Shown piece after piece: positions 1 to 6,891 of a stretch of DNA of 28,138 nt. The stretch's first letter is position 1. Each line of letters begins with the position of its first letter. A program made the position numbers and the translations under genes. Below the pieces are notes generated by a model. It was given only the letters and a program-made list of their open reading frames with translations. It searched no databases and had not been told where the DNA came from. This DNA is from Nitrospina sp. (lineage in GTDB: Bacteria; Nitrospinota; Nitrospinia; Nitrospinales; Nitrospinaceae): contig SMVS01000114.1 in assembly GCA_004357435.1 (NCBI GenBank), positions 1 to 28,138 of the forward strand, read 5' to 3'.

Positions 1-366
1 CACCCGGTCCTGTTTTTTTCCTACCCAGCCGGGACGTTTGTTTAAAGTGAACTCTTTCCCCTCCCGATTGATCCATACCTGAACACCGGGGCGGCCGGAA
101 CGGCTGGACCGCAAAATCAGCAGGTCGCTCAGGGAATCACGATTCACCCTGCCAAAACGGGCCATCTGGATCCCGCCTTTTAAATTGGAAAAGTACTGCC
201 GAGTGCGATCCAGATACCTTTGATCGTCGGGGTTCCTTCGCAACAGATCGCCGAGGCCGCAAGCGGGCAATAGCGTCGCTATCAGAATCCACAGCATCGT
301 TCTGAAATATTTTTTAGGGCAGATTAAAGAATGCTTCATGCGATTGAGGCCTAAAGTTTTTTTCAT
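1..366 (-). CDS. Unknown lipoprotein, N-terminal part only (gene runs off the window edge)
   Basis: An open frame on the minus strand enters at position 366 and is still open at base 1, so the C-terminus is missing. In-frame ATGs lie at 366, 339 and 297. From 366 the N-terminus is basic (MKK...), followed by a hydrophobic stretch (LWILIATLLPAC) that ends in a lipobox with the candidate lipidated cysteine at about residue 36. This predicts export and anchoring in the inner or outer membrane. The visible mature part is basic and includes MARFGR and PGVQVWINREGKEF. I recognise no family. The gene starts 15 to 42 nt after the lipM stop and is probably co-transcribed with it. None of the starts has a strong ribosome binding site, so the exact start is open. 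Confidence 0.6.
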   Translation of the reverse strand, partial: MKKTLGLNRMKHSLICPKKYFRTMLWILIATLLPACGLGDLLRRNPDDQRYLDRTRQYFSNLKGGIQMARFGRVNRDSLSDLLILRSSRSGRPGVQVWINREGKEFTLNKRPGWVGKKQDRV

Positions 367-381
367 GCAACAACAAGGTTC

Positions 382-1203
382 TTAAAAAATTGCCGGAGAT
401 GCAGAAACCGCTGACTCCAAAAGGCTGTCCCGGTGGTTTTTCTCAGCGCGCGTGAGGCCTTCCGCGACCCAGTTGCCCGCGAAACACTTTTCAAACCCGG
501 CCCGCAAAGCAGAACGAACCCGCTCGAAACTGATTGGCTGGCCACAAACTGCGTTCAATGTGGTGGTGAACATTTTCATTTTTTCGATATCAGCCGCCCG
601 ATCCGCCGGACTGTCATAGCGCAAAATAGAATGAATATCCCCGGCGCTTGCCGCAATTGGGATGGACCCGTGTTGGAGGAACGCGCCCTGAGTTCGTCTT
701 TGGGCACTGCCGATCAATTTTCTTTCATGAAACGTGATCTCACAATGATGCAATGAGGAAAAGCAAGCCGGCGACCGTTGGCCGGCGAGCTGTATTTTTT
801 TTTGTCCGTTGATGCGGGCCTGGTCGATACCCAATTCGCGCAGACCCAACAACAGTGCCTGGCTGACCGCCGCAAAAGTTTGTTTGAGTCCTCCGGAAAA
901 ACGCGGATGGTCGACCGGGGCGACCAGGCAATAAGTCAATTCCCGGTGGTGCAGAAGAGCGCGGCCGCCCGTGGGGCGGCGGACACAAGGAATGCCCCGG
1001 CATTGTTCGAGATCCACTGTCCGCTCCAGGTTTTGGGCATAGCCCACGGTTAAAACCGGACTTTTCCAACCGTACAACCTTAAAGTAGGCGGCGTGAACC
1101 CTCTTGCGCAGGAACGCAACAGGGCTTGATCGATCGCCATATTCCAGTGGCCCCCGCCTAAGCCGTCCTCAATGTACCGCCAAGTGTCACTCATCATCCT
1201 CAT
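382..1203 (-). CDS. lipM: Octanoyltransferase LipM / lipoate-protein ligase family
   Basis: Predicted to transfer octanoyl groups from acyl carrier protein to lipoyl domains such as GcvH, the first step of lipoate synthesis, in the cytoplasm. The 273-residue protein has the BPL/LPL fold signatures: RRPTGGRALLHHRELTY at about 75-91, the PACF segment with Cys147, then RKLIGSAQRR with Lys162 and GAFLQHGSI. A cysteine in this PACF context followed by K-x-x-GSAQ is the hallmark of LipM-type octanoyltransferases. LipB has a different architecture, and true LplA ligases lack the cysteine. Possible starts are 1203, 1197 and 1194, with GGATGAGG just upstream of the last two. It is divergent from the heme/FGE gene and followed by a lipoprotein gene. 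A lipoate ligase role cannot be excluded from sequence alone. Confidence 0.85.
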   Translation of the reverse strand: MRMMSDTWRYIEDGLGGGHWNMAIDQALLRSCARGFTPPTLRLYGWKSPVLTVGYAQNLERTVDLEQCRGIPCVRRPTGGRALLHHRELTYCLVAPVDHPRFSGGLKQTFAAVSQALLLGLRELGIDQARINGQKKIQLAGQRSPACFSSLHHCEITFHERKLIGSAQRRTQGAFLQHGSIPIAASAGDIHSILRYDSPADRAADIEKMKMFTTTLNAVCGQPISFERVRSALRAGFEKCFAGNWVAEGLTRAEKNHRDSLLESAVSASPAIF

Positions 1204-1207
1204 CCGG

Positions 1208-1317
1208 CTCTAAGGTTTAGTTTTGACTCGCCCTGCTGTATTTTATAAACTTCAGGTACACGCAACCAACTCTAAAGTTTGTTTTTGACTCGCCCTACGG
1301 TATTTTATAAACTTCAG
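1208..1317. repeat. Tandem direct repeat, two 48-bp copies (1208-1255 and 1270-1317)
   Basis: Two 48-bp units lie 62 bp apart in the divergent lipM / heme-FGE intergenic region and match at 44 of 48 positions. The differences are in the 5' third and around the CCCTGCTG/CCCTACGG step. Each unit contains TTGACT and TTTTATAAACTTCAG. The repeat therefore duplicates a promoter-like segment. On the minus strand the same bases can be read as EVYKI followed by different continuations, one of which stops at once, so conservation of a protein is unlikely. Confidence 0.85.
1285..1313 (+). promoter_or_regulatory. Candidate sigma-70 promoter for the heme/FGE gene, duplicated at 1223-1251
   Basis: TTGACT at 1285-1290 is followed after 17 bp by TAAACT at 1308-1313. 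TATAAA at 1306-1311 gives a better hexamer but only 15 bp spacing. The same arrangement recurs at 1223-1251 in the first repeat copy. Transcription would run toward the gene at 1377. The near-symmetric TTTTATAAA core could also act as a -10 for lipM on the other strand (TTGGTT, 16 bp, TATAAA read on minus). Confidence 0.45.
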
Positions 1318-1376
1318 ATGCGCGCCACTCCTGCAAAAATTTTTCAGCCTGCTCTACCATACTATAATAATCGTTT

Positions 1377-2423
1377 ATGAAAAATTCAATTGCCGTCATT
1401 AAAAAATTGCTCCCGCTAGGGGCTTTTTGGTTGGTTGTCAATGCCGCCCCGGTTTTAGCCATTGAAGGTACGTCCGGCGCCAAAGACCTCAAGACCACCT
1501 GCCAGACGAGTTGCCACCAGGCCGAGAACCTGATTAAAGCCCACAGGCAAAAAACCACTCAGGAGAAATGCCGGGTCTGCCATGTCGGAGAAATTTCAGA
1601 AAAGTCTGGCAACCCGTTCAAACGGCATCCCCTCACCCCGGACAACCCACATTTAAACCGCAGGGTGCGGTCCCCCAGACCGCCACAGTTGATCGCTCGG
1701 CCGGTTGTGGCATCTCTAAAAAAGCCCTCTCAAAAAGCGCCACCCATTGCCAGCATGGCGCATGTCCCTGCCGGGGAGTTCATCATGGGCTCCAACGAAC
1801 GCTGGGACGATGAATCTCCAGAGCACATCAGTTCGACCGGCGCATTTTATATCGATCTCTATGAAGTCACGAACTCGGATTACAAAAAGTTTAAAGACGC
1901 CACCCAACGCCCGGCCCCGTTCCATTGGCCCAACGGTGAAATCGCCCGAGACCAGGACAATCATCCGGTGGTTTACGTCAGCTGGTTCGATGCCAGGGAC
2001 TACTGCCAATGGAATGGCAAGCGCCTGCCGACAGAACAGGAATGGGAAAAGGCGGCGCGCGGCGTGGCGGGGGATATCTACCCCTGGGGCAATATCTGGT
2101 CGTTGGATAAATCCAACAATCCATACAAGCATTCCACCGGAACGGAGCCGGTAGGCAATTACGCCAATGGCAAAAGCCCCTACGGTCTGCTGGATATGTC
2201 GGGCAACGTCTGGGAGTGGGTGGACAGCTATTACCTGCCGCATCCTGGCAACACCATCGCCAAAGCGGAATACGGCACGGACAAGCGAATCTTGAAGGGC
2301 GGGTCCTGGTTCGACTGTTTATCTTACGGGTGTGGTTTGAGCGCGCCCACGTTCAACCGGAGCTTCTTCAATCCTGAAGTTAAAAACAACAGTTTCGGAT
2401 TTCGTTGCGCCAAATCCCCTTGA
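1377..2423 (+). CDS. Exported c-heme protein fused to an FGE/sulfatase-modifying-factor fold domain
   Basis: The 348-residue protein begins with a signal peptide (MKNSIAVIKK, then a hydrophobic core ending VLA at about 28), so it should act in the periplasm. Residues 42-47 read CQTSCH, a CX3CH motif. Residues 65-69 read CRVCH, a canonical CXXCH heme c site, with His56 and His84 as possible axial ligands. The layout resembles a doubled-CXXCH mini-cytochrome. After a basic proline-rich linker (95-125) comes an FGE-sulfatase (SUMF1/PvdO-like) domain: VPAGEFIMGS, EVTNSDYKKF, PVVYVSWFDARDYCQW, RLPTEQEWEKAARG, GLLDMSGNVWEWV, GGSWFDC and a C-terminal GFRCA. The region equivalent to the FGE cysteine pair does not line up cleanly (Cys-x4-Cys after GGSW, then Ala at the second site), so formylglycine formation is doubtful. 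A 43-residue membrane protein follows after 15 bp. Confidence 0.8.
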   Translation: MKNSIAVIKKLLPLGAFWLVVNAAPVLAIEGTSGAKDLKTTCQTSCHQAENLIKAHRQKTTQEKCRVCHVGEISEKSGNPFKRHPLTPDNPHLNRRVRSPRPPQLIARPVVASLKKPSQKAPPIASMAHVPAGEFIMGSNERWDDESPEHISSTGAFYIDLYEVTNSDYKKFKDATQRPAPFHWPNGEIARDQDNHPVVYVSWFDARDYCQWNGKRLPTEQEWEKAARGVAGDIYPWGNIWSLDKSNNPYKHSTGTEPVGNYANGKSPYGLLDMSGNVWEWVDSYYLPHPGNTIAKAEYGTDKRILKGGSWFDCLSYGCGLSAPTFNRSFFNPEVKNNSFGFRCAKSP

Positions 2424-2438
2424 GCGGGAAGGTTTGAA

Positions 2439-2570
2439 ATGGAATTTTCATTCTTCAATAAATCCAAAGAAGATTCTCCCGCCACACCTACCGGCCTGCG
2501 CCACAGCCGCAAGTGGATCGTCTGGATTTTATTCATTGCGTTCTGGGTTCTGTACTATTGGTGGCGATGA
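2439..2570 (+). CDS. 43-residue single-pass membrane miniprotein
   Basis: A short open frame begins with ATG at 2439 behind a strong ribosome binding site (GGAAGG, 6-nt spacer). It starts 15 bp after the stop of the heme/FGE gene and ends with TGA at 2568-2570. The N-terminal half is polar (MEFSFFNKSKEDSPATPTG), then basic (RHSRK), followed by one aromatic-rich hydrophobic helix (WIVWILFIAFWVLYYWW). This predicts one transmembrane segment with the basic N-terminal side in the cytoplasm. Position and spacing indicate co-transcription with the upstream gene, so it may anchor or assist the exported heme/FGE protein. I recognise no family. It is short enough for automatic annotation to miss. Confidence 0.65.
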   Translation: MEFSFFNKSKEDSPATPTGLRHSRKWIVWILFIAFWVLYYWWR

Positions 2571-2579
2571 CCCTCTGTC

Positions 2580-3335
2580 TCATTTCCCGGCACGTTGCCA
2601 GTATCGATGCGTGTTGAGGGTGGCATCACCGTTCAACAAGTCGAGCGGGTCATCATCGGCTTGGAGCAGAAGCAGGGTCTTGCGAAAGCGGAGAGTGTCG
2701 GTAGTATCTGCCAGAACCTCGGCCGGGCGAGCCGGTTCCTTTTTCTGGAAAGAGGCGGTCAGCAACTCCTCCCATCCCAGCGGGTGATGGGCAAAACCGG
2801 CGGATCGGGAACGAAAGATCAGAGATTTTTCCTGCCGGACAAATCCGGGAGCCAAGGACTCCGTTGCTTCGACCTGCGGCGAGGGTTTGTGCGGCACCCG
2901 GTAACGTATCGGATCAATCTTCAGGTGAAAGGTCGCTGTAAACCGCGCCATCCCAAACCGTGCCAGCACCAGGTCTTTATCGCGGGCATGAATCGTCTCC
3001 CAGTCGCCGCCGTTTGACAGCGGCTCGCCTGGCGAGTCCGGTCGGCGCAACTCCGGATCAAATTCATGTTGGCCTTGATAGAGGTAGGTCGTCTTGCGGT
3101 TGGCTTCGCGGGCTGGCTTCTGGCCCGGTTTCGTTGCTGGCGACGGAATGGCCTTTTCGCCTTTTTCCAAATGTGAGGACTGAGGCGATTCCAAACCTTT
3201 TTCCGACCGCATGGGAACCTGAATGGGCTCCAGACGCAACTCATCATCTGTCCCCAATGAGCAGGCTGATGCGAAAATTAAAATCAATCCCGCCCAGAGC
3301 CCCAAGGGCCATCCCTGCCCCCACAACATCTTCAT
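2580..3335 (-). CDS. Unknown lipoprotein
   Basis: The preferred start is ATG 3335, because GGAGGT lies 8 nt upstream. An in-frame start at 3389 would add 18 residues and has no such site. From 3335 the protein is 251 residues. It has a type II signal peptide (MKMLWGQG, hydrophobic core, lipobox FASAC with Cys at about 25), then a proline- and lysine-rich low-complexity spacer. A polar domain follows, with KDLVLARFGMARFTATFHL, RYRVPHKPSP and FRKTLLLLQADDD. It should be tethered to a membrane and face the periplasm. I do not recognise the domain. Its stop lies 9 bp from that of the miniprotein, so the two genes converge. There is no obvious terminator between them. Confidence 0.65.
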   Translation of the reverse strand: MKMLWGQGWPLGLWAGLILIFASACSLGTDDELRLEPIQVPMRSEKGLESPQSSHLEKGEKAIPSPATKPGQKPAREANRKTTYLYQGQHEFDPELRRPDSPGEPLSNGGDWETIHARDKDLVLARFGMARFTATFHLKIDPIRYRVPHKPSPQVEATESLAPGFVRQEKSLIFRSRSAGFAHHPLGWEELLTASFQKKEPARPAEVLADTTDTLRFRKTLLLLQADDDPLDLLNGDATLNTHRYWQRAGK

Positions 3336-3484
3336 TGAGAATGACCTCCGATAATCCCCGCGTCTAATTTTGATAAATGCATTTTTCATGGAAAACCGCC
3401 AAAATATCGAACACGAGCTTTAAAACGCCCGATTTCTTGACGCCCTCAAATTCTGTAAACCAAGCTATTCATTAATTTAACGCA

Positions 3485-3501
3485 TTGGCACGCAGATTGC
3501 T
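3485..3501 (+). promoter_or_regulatory. Consensus sigma-54 (-24/-12) promoter
   Basis: The sequence TTGGCACGCAGATTGCT matches the RpoN consensus TTGGCACG-N4-TTGCT at every conserved position. The invariant GG (3487-3488) and GC (3499-3500) are separated by the required 10 bp. Transcription would start near 3512, about 40 bp before the ATG at 3555. About 45-60 bp upstream, ACGCCC occurs at 3425-3430 and again at 3440-3445. These could be part of an enhancer-binding-protein site, but that is weak. Confidence 0.8.
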
Positions 3502-3554
3502 TTTATTATTTAAAACAATCTTATCGACAAAATTTTGAATCGAGGCCATGACCG

Positions 3555-3854
3555 ATGAATAGCGCCAAAAACCTGAATTTCTCTTTAGATCCGCAAGGAG
3601 TGCGTTTTCTGGAAAAACGCCTGCTGGCCGGTGAGATCAGCCCTCACGTGTTCAAGGATATTTTAAAGTATCAAATGGTCAAACAATATTTTCAGGACTA
3701 CGCGCATCCCTTCGCCCGGGTGTGGCGACAAATAATGAATTTCATAACAACCCGCTTAAACTTTATCCAAAAACCATCACCCACAATGGCAGAATCCGCA
3801 TCGTCCGGCGAATTGAAAGATATATTCAGCAGAGCGCACCACAAACATTTTTAG
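3555..3854 (+). CDS. Unknown 99-residue protein behind a sigma-54 promoter
   Basis: This small protein has no signal peptide and no clear transmembrane helix. The N-terminal half (NFSLDPQGVRFLEKRLLAG to about residue 50) looks helical and soluble. The middle is aromatic and basic (VKQYFQDYAHPFARVWRQIMNF), and the tail is polar, ending in HHKHF. I recognise no family. GAGG lies 9 nt before the ATG. The upstream TTGGCAC-N5-TTGCT element implies RpoN-dependent expression, needing an AAA+ activator that is not encoded here. The gene stands alone between a divergent lipoprotein gene and mscS. Such placement is typical of conditionally expressed accessory proteins, but the function is unknown. Confidence 0.7.
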   Translation: MNSAKNLNFSLDPQGVRFLEKRLLAGEISPHVFKDILKYQMVKQYFQDYAHPFARVWRQIMNFITTRLNFIQKPSPTMAESASSGELKDIFSRAHHKHF

Positions 3855-4012
3855 GATAACCCACACTTTTATTTTTAACAGGTACGGCTTTCCCCGCTCC
3901 CATTTTTTTCTGATTTTATTATCCATCCTGCCTTTAGATTGTTAGAATAGCCCCGCACTATTTTGAGATAATTGTTCTTTCCTATTCGGCAAGCCTTTTA
4001 AAAAGATTGATC

Positions 4013-5101
4013 ATGACTTTTGACGACATCACCGGGTATTTAACCCAGGGTAGCGGCTACATCCTGCAAACATTCATCGTGATCTTCATTGCCCTGCTGG
4101 TCGATTTCGCGCAGAGGATGGTGCTGAAGCGCCTGCAGGTCCAAGCCCTCAAGACTAAAAACCTGTGGGATGACGCCATCCTCGACGCCTTGCGCAAACC
4201 GGTGAGCCTCATCATCTGGGCCATGGGGGTTTACATGGCGACCCAGATCATTCAAGCCGCCACCCAGGCTGTCATTTTTAACGCCATGGGCGCTCTGCGC
4301 GATGCTGTCATCATCGTGGCTCTGGCCTGGTTTCTGGTCCAATTGATCGGCCACAGTGAACGCAACATCCTTGAGAAAAAAGAAGACGCCGACAAAACCA
4401 CCGTGACCGCCATAGGTAAATTACTCCGGCTTTCGGTGGTGGTCACTGCCGTATTGGTGGCCCTGCAAACACTGGGGTTCAGCATTTCCGGCGTGCTGGC
4501 TTTCGGCGGGATCGGCGGCATCGCGATCGGGTTCGCCGCCAAAGACCTGCTGGCAAACTTTTTCGGCGGCCTCATGATTTATCTCGACCGCCCCTTCGCG
4601 GTCGGCGACTGGATTCGTTCCCCGGACCGCAATATCGAAGGCACGGTGGAAAAAATCGGCTGGCGCCTCACCTTGATCCGCACTTTCGACAAAAGACCTC
4701 TTTATGTGCCCAATTCAATTTTCACCCAGATCGCCGTGGAAAACCCGCAACGCATGCTGAACCGGAGAATTTATGAAACCATTGGGCTCCGTTATGACGA
4801 CGCTTCCAAAGTACGGGAAATTGTGCGGCTGGTTAAAGACATGCTGACCCACCACCCGGAAATCGACACCAGCCAAACCATGATCGTCAATTTCAATAAA
4901 TTTGCTTCTTCGTCCATGGATTTTTTTATATACACGTTCACCAAAACCACCAACTGGATTCATTACCATGAGGTCAAACAGGACATCCTGCTCAAAATTG
5001 TTGACATCATAGAGCAGGAGGGAGCCGAGATAGCCTTCCCCACCTCAACCATCCACCTGGCCGACAAGGAAATATTGAAAAATTTTGAATCTCCTACTTG
5101 A
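4013..5101 (+). CDS. MscS-family mechanosensitive ion channel
   Basis: Predicted inner-membrane channel that opens under membrane tension to release solutes during hypo-osmotic shock. The protein is 362 residues from ATG 4013. A TTG at 4007 is an alternative with no better binding site. About four hydrophobic helices in the first 160 residues precede the pore helix, whose Gly/Ala pattern (LAFGGIGGIAIGFAAKDL) is the MscS TM3 signature. The beta domain follows with DRPFAVGDWIRSPD, EGTVEKIGWR, IRTFDKRPLYVPN and a C-terminal alpha/beta domain ending near HLAD. It is longer than E. coli MscS (286) because of extra N-terminal helices, as in YbdG/YnaI-like members. It precedes thpR on the same strand, about 115 bp away. 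Confidence 0.9.
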   Translation: MTFDDITGYLTQGSGYILQTFIVIFIALLVDFAQRMVLKRLQVQALKTKNLWDDAILDALRKPVSLIIWAMGVYMATQIIQAATQAVIFNAMGALRDAVIIVALAWFLVQLIGHSERNILEKKEDADKTTVTAIGKLLRLSVVVTAVLVALQTLGFSISGVLAFGGIGGIAIGFAAKDLLANFFGGLMIYLDRPFAVGDWIRSPDRNIEGTVEKIGWRLTLIRTFDKRPLYVPNSIFTQIAVENPQRMLNRRIYETIGLRYDDASKVREIVRLVKDMLTHHPEIDTSQTMIVNFNKFASSSMDFFIYTFTKTTNWIHYHEVKQDILLKIVDIIEQEGAEIAFPTSTIHLADKEILKNFESPT

Positions 5102-5180
5102 TGGATTGGATACCCCTACCCGGTTTTTCAATTGGTTTGCACAGGCCAAAACTCCTTGGTGGCAGGGGCCGGAATAGCGT

Positions 5181-5209
5181 TTGACAACCTTTGGGGCGAT
5201 TTGTACACT
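5181..5209 (+). promoter_or_regulatory. Strong sigma-70-type promoter upstream of thpR-recA
   Basis: TTGACA (5181-5186), a perfect -35 hexamer, is followed by exactly 17 bp and TACACT (5204-5209), a 4/6 match to the -10 consensus. The predicted start point is near 5216-5217. This lies between the GTG at 5210 and the TTG at 5219 that are candidate thpR starts, so a transcript from it would leave thpR almost leaderless. It would also feed recA and recX downstream. Confidence 0.55.
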
Positions 5210-5218
5210 GTGGACGCT

Positions 5219-5779
5219 TTGAGAACATTCATTGCATTCGATGTTCCGCCTTTTGTCTTAAAGACCGTCGCAGAAATTCAAAACCGGTTTAAATCCCTGG
5301 GCTTGCGCGCCTCCTGGGTGGTGCCAGCCAATATGCATTTGACGCTTAAGTTTCTCGGCGAAATTGATCTCGGAAGGGTTGCTGAAATCAGGGAAGCGCT
5401 TCCGCGAAAGCTGTCCAGGCTGTCCGGGTTTCAAGTTTGCTTGAGCGGTGTCGGGGTTTTCCCGAACCTGAGCCGGCCACGAGTGTTGTGGATCGGACTC
5501 AAAGATCAAACAGGCGCGCTGGAATCCCTGCAGTCCAAGATAGAGGAGGCTCTGTCCGGCCTGGGATTCCCCAGAGAAACCCGGCCCTTTGCACCGCATC
5601 TCACTTTGGGACGGATCAAGTCGGTCCGGGATAAAACCCGGTTGCGGAACGAGTTGCAATCCATCGGGAAAATCGAGCCCCGGACATTTGAAGTGAGGTC
5701 CATCAAGCTGTACAAAAGCCGGTTGACTCCTGAAGGATCCCTCTATACCGTATTGGAAGAATTTAATTTGAAGCATTGA
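5219..5779 (+). CDS. thpR: RNA 2',3'-cyclic phosphodiesterase (2H family)
   Basis: Member of the 2H phosphoesterase superfamily, formerly called 2'-5' RNA ligase, that opens 2',3'-cyclic phosphate ends of RNA. The two catalytic HxTx motifs are present: HLTLKF at His40/Thr42 and HLTLGR at His127/Thr129 in the 186-residue form. The frame is open from 5132, but the first residues are not family-like. Homologues normally begin M-R-x-F-I-A-x-D, which fits a TTG start at 5219 (then RTFIAFDVPP). GTG at 5210 is the alternative. The gene lies 36 bp upstream of recA on the same strand. A neighbouring 2H gene is common in many bacteria and probably reflects co-transcription rather than a shared pathway. 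Confidence 0.85.
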   Translation: MRTFIAFDVPPFVLKTVAEIQNRFKSLGLRASWVVPANMHLTLKFLGEIDLGRVAEIREALPRKLSRLSGFQVCLSGVGVFPNLSRPRVLWIGLKDQTGALESLQSKIEEALSGLGFPRETRPFAPHLTLGRIKSVRDKTRLRNELQSIGKIEPRTFEVRSIKLYKSRLTPEGSLYTVLEEFNLKH

Positions 5780-5815
5780 TGGCACTGGCCACGCAACCCA
5801 CTGCAAGGAGAACAC

Positions 5816-6880
5816 ATGGCGGCAAACGACGACAGGGGAAAAGCGCTGGACCTGGCTCTTTCCCAAATTGAAAAGCAATTCGGAAAAGGTTCCATCATGA
5901 GATTGGGCCAGGCGGAGGCCCAAAAAAATATTGAGGTTATTTCCACCGGATCGATCTCTCTCGACAGCATCCTCGGCGTGGGGGGCATTCCCCGCGGCCG
6001 GATCACCGAGATATACGGTCCGGAGGCCTCGGGAAAAACCAGTCTCGCCCTGCACATCATTGCGGAAGCTCAAAAAGCCGGTGGCGTGGCCGCTTTTATT
6101 GACGCCGAGCATGCGCTGGACCCGAAATACGCTCAGAACCTCGGCGTGCAATTGGACGATCTGCTGTTATCGCAACCGGACACCGGGGAACAGACCCTGG
6201 AGATCGCCGAAGTGCTGATCCGCAGTGGCGCGGTGGATGTCGTCGTGATAGACTCCGTCGCCGCCCTGGTTCCCAAGGCGGAATTGGATGGCGACATGGG
6301 CGATTCGCATATGGGGTTGCAGGCACGGCTCATGTCCCAAGCCATGCGCAAACTCACCGGAGTGATCAGCAAATCCAAAACGTCCCTGATTTTCATCAAC
6401 CAAATTCGCATGAAAATCGGCGTGATGTTCGGCAGTCCCGAAACCACCACCGGGGGCAACGCCTTGAAGTTTTATTCTTCGGTGCGGCTCGACATCCGCC
6501 GCATCGCCGCCCTCAAGGATGGAGATAAAGTGATCGGCAACCGCACCCGCGTGAAAGTGGTCAAAAATAAACTGGCGCCGCCTTTCCGCGATTGCGAGTT
6601 TGACATCGTTTTCGGAAAAGGCATTTCCAAAGCCGGCGATCTTCTCGACCTGGCCGTTGCCCACGAGATCGTGGCCAAAAGCGGAACATGGTTTTCCTAC
6701 AAAGAGGAACGCATCGGTCAAGGCCGGGAAAATTCCAAAAATTTTCTGCTGGACCATCCCGATATGATGCAGGACATCGAAAACCAACTCCGTGAGAAAC
6801 TGGAGTTGCCCTCACCGCAAAAAGCACCGGCACCGCCGCAAGAAAAATCCGGCAAAGACAAGAAAAAGTCTGCCTCCTAG
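5816..6880 (+). CDS. recA: Recombinase RecA
   Basis: Forms ATP-dependent filaments on single-stranded DNA, drives homologous strand exchange and stimulates LexA-type self-cleavage. The 354-residue protein is full length. It has Walker A (GPEASGKT, 68-75), Walker B-like VDVVVIDSVAAL, the loop 1 region (MGLQARLMSQAMRKL) and loop 2 with NQIRMKIGVMFGSPETTTGG. A clear AAGGAG site precedes ATG 5816. The last 25 residues are proline- and lysine-rich (PQKAPAPPQEK..., ending KDKKKSAS) and net basic. The E. coli tail is acidic and tunes DNA binding. recX follows after 11 bp, so the two are co-transcribed. I see no obvious SOS operator in the 36 bp upstream. Confidence 0.98.
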   Translation: MAANDDRGKALDLALSQIEKQFGKGSIMRLGQAEAQKNIEVISTGSISLDSILGVGGIPRGRITEIYGPEASGKTSLALHIIAEAQKAGGVAAFIDAEHALDPKYAQNLGVQLDDLLLSQPDTGEQTLEIAEVLIRSGAVDVVVIDSVAALVPKAELDGDMGDSHMGLQARLMSQAMRKLTGVISKSKTSLIFINQIRMKIGVMFGSPETTTGGNALKFYSSVRLDIRRIAALKDGDKVIGNRTRVKVVKNKLAPPFRDCEFDIVFGKGISKAGDLLDLAVAHEIVAKSGTWFSYKEERIGQGRENSKNFLLDHPDMMQDIENQLREKLELPSPQKAPAPPQEKSGKDKKKSAS

Positions 6881-6891
6881 GCGGCATCGCC

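Noticed and set aside
1295..1558. 87-codon minus-strand frame over the heme/FGE gene start and the tandem repeat
   Set aside because: It overlaps the signal peptide region of a well-supported gene, and the repeated part has a stop in one copy only. The promoter-like reading explains the repeat better.
1377..2423. Active formylglycine-generating enzyme
   Set aside because: The fold is clear, but the cysteine pair does not align with the catalytic pair and no sulfatase gene is nearby, so only the fold is called.
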